Below, piece by piece: positions 62,146-64,000 of a stretch of DNA of 64,000 nucleotides. The DNA lies in NCBI GenBank assembly GCA_030549335.1, contig CM060183.1:23820552-23884551 (forward strand), written 5' to 3'. The stretch is from Pontederia crassipes. Taxonomy: Eukaryota; Streptophyta; Magnoliopsida; Commelinales; Pontederiaceae. The first letter of the stretch is position 1; each line of letters opens with the position of its first letter. A program made the position numbers and the translations under genes. The notes under the pieces were generated by a model that was not told the origin of the DNA, did no database searches, and worked only from the letters and a program-made list of their open reading frames with translations.

Positions 62146-64000
62146 CCCCTTCTCCAACATAATTTCCATTCCATTTGGAAACGTTTCTCATTATTTTTTT
62201 CCTTTAACAATTATTTACAGAATAATTACTACAAGCATTTTATTATGTTATTTTTTTAACCTCTTGACATAATTTTTTATACTTATATATAAATTTTCAA
62301 TATGGAAGGAAAACTATGCAAACTTAAAAATGCTTTTAAAATAATGATTTCAATAATATTTCAGGTCCAACATTATTCTCATACTATTTGGAAACGTGTA
62401 CTTTTAATTTTTTTAAACAAATATTTACTTTTATGAATAATTATTTCAAGCACTTTATTATGTTGTATTTTTTTAAAATATCTTGACATAATTTTGTATC
62501 TAACTTTGAAACAAAAAATATGGAAACCTAACAAATGTTCTTAGAATAAATATATCAAACATGTTATTTTTTTAATATCTTTACATAATTTTTTATTTAT
62601 CTTCTATTTAATTTTTTAACATGGAAGCAAAAGATAAGAAATCTCAAACAAATCTCAACCATTTATATTATATATTAAAAATCTTTATCTTTTTAATTAA
62701 AATATATTTTCCATTCATTTTCTTACTAATGTTCATTCACAAAAGATATGGATATATAATTATATAATATTTTTATAAATAATCTAAAAAATTAGTATTT
62801 TTTATAAAATTTTATAAATTCATATATTTTATATTATTTATTATTTTAGTGAACCCACTCACAATCTTTTCCCACTGACTGACTGACTTTAGATTGAACG
62901 TCTATTAATGAGAGGTCGTAACATTTCTTTTTCATATATAAAAGCCAAACCTAATAACTTGCTTTAATTGAATGGAAATGGCCGCTTGACTATATACTAT
63001 AGCTATGTACATATTGTGTGCTCTGTGTTTGCAATACAATATATATACTACAAGACCTGGTACTTGCCGCAGTAGAACACACAAGGAGGGATTAATATCA
63101 GGTAAGGGTGTACTTTTTTTGGATGCCGGCCCGGTCTACGAGAGGTTTTCGGTGTCCAAGATTATTAGCACATGACTAATTCAGAGTCGAGAGGAAAGAA
63201 CAGTGAAAGTTAATTTCCTAGCCAAGGGGCAGCGAAGATTAATTCCCTTCTCCAACATAATTTCCATTCCATTTGGAAACGTTTCTCATTATTTTTTTCC
63301 TTTAACAATTATTTACAGAATAATTACTACAAGCATTTTATTATGTTATTTTTTTAACCTCTTGACATAATATTTTATACTTATATCTAAATTTTCAATA
63401 TGGAAGGAAAACTATGAAAACTTAAAAATGCTTTTAAAATAATGATTTCAATAATATTTCAGGTCCAACATTATTCTCATACTAATTGGAAACGTGTACT
63501 TTTAATTTTTTTAAACAAATATTTACTTTTATGAATAATTATTTCAAGCACTTTATTATGTTGTATTTTTTTTAAATATCTTGACATAATTTTGTATTTA
63601 ACTTTGAAACAAAAAATATGGAAACCTAACAAATGTTCTTAGAATAAATATATCAAACATGTTATTTTTTTAATATCTTTACATAATTTTTTATTTATCT
63701 TCTATTTAATTTTTTAACATGGAAGCAAAAGATACGAAATCTCAAACAAATCTCAACCATTTATATTATATATTACAAATCTTTATCTTTTTAATTAAAA
63801 TATATTTTCCATTCATTTTCTTACTAATGTTCATTCACAAAAGATATGGATATATAATTATATAATATTCTTATAAATAATCTAAAAAAATTAGTGATTT
63901 TTATAAAGTTTTATAAATTCATATATTTTATATTATTTATTATTTTAGTGAACCCACTCACAATCTTTCCCCACTGCCTGACTGACTTTAGATTGAACGT
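62146..64000. repeat. 1098-bp tandem direct duplication, second copy cut by the window end
   Basis: 62146-62901 and 63244-64000 are nearly identical over about 757 bp with an offset of 1098-1099. Differences are single bases and one- or two-base indels. The unit continues to 63243 in copy 1, and copy 2 runs off the window. Confidence 0.95.
62935..63103 (+). promoter_or_regulatory. TATA box and probable non-coding first exon
   Basis: TATATAAA at 62935-62942 predicts a start near 62968. The transcript would run through TACTTGCCGCAGTAGAACAC to an ideal donor CAG/GTAAGG at 63101-63103. No long frame occurs in this exon, so it would be a 5' leader exon with coding sequence further right. Because the next unit repeats the upstream region, a second copy of this promoter probably lies just outside the window (inference). 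Confidence 0.4.

Overview
The window is plant nuclear DNA. It is AT-rich, contains GT-AG introns, and is filled with plant transposon families: Helitrons with RPA and RepHel genes, a copia element with an initiator-tRNA primer site, gypsy remnants, MULEs, a CACTA element, a hAT transposase and a LINE tail. The one clearly intact gene is an intronless, GC-rich sulfotransferase. Its high GC next to AT-rich flanks suggests a monocot. No marker fixes the species.

Layout. 0-14 kb: AT-rich repeats, a small three-exon gene on the minus strand (847-1305) that no single-frame scan would show, Helitron fragments, a 2.5-kb GC-rich Mutator-like element (6772-9256) with a 9-bp target duplication and a paralogous empty site, and a 5'-truncated LINE. 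14-35 kb: Helitrons, several nested. A 13.3-kb formerly autonomous Helitron (20637-33968) carries an RPA70-like gene and a RepHel gene (zinc-finger-like segment, HUH Rep, PIF1-type helicase). Both genes are broken by stops and frameshifts, but both DNA ends are well preserved. It sits inside an older Helitron. 35.6-36.6 kb: the sulfotransferase. 37.2-37.5 kb: a fragment resembling the mitovirus RdRp relics of plant mitochondrial DNA.

40-60 kb: nested retroelements. These are gypsy LTRs in opposite orientations, a deleted copia element carrying a solo gypsy LTR inside it, a hAT transposase relic interrupted by organelle-like DNA, two gypsy gag-protease relics, and a second MULE inserted in one of them with a 9-bp target duplication. 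60.6-61.9 kb: a non-autonomous CACTA element packed with CCGACGG-type subterminal repeats. 62.1-64 kb: a 1098-bp direct duplication carrying a TATA box and a probable first exon, which runs off the window.

No CRISPR array, rRNA or bacterial-type operon was seen. Most genes here served transposition. The living genes I can support are the sulfotransferase, probably the 74-residue split gene, and perhaps a gene starting near 62.97 kb. Family names rest on recognised motifs and remembered family consensus. No database search was run.
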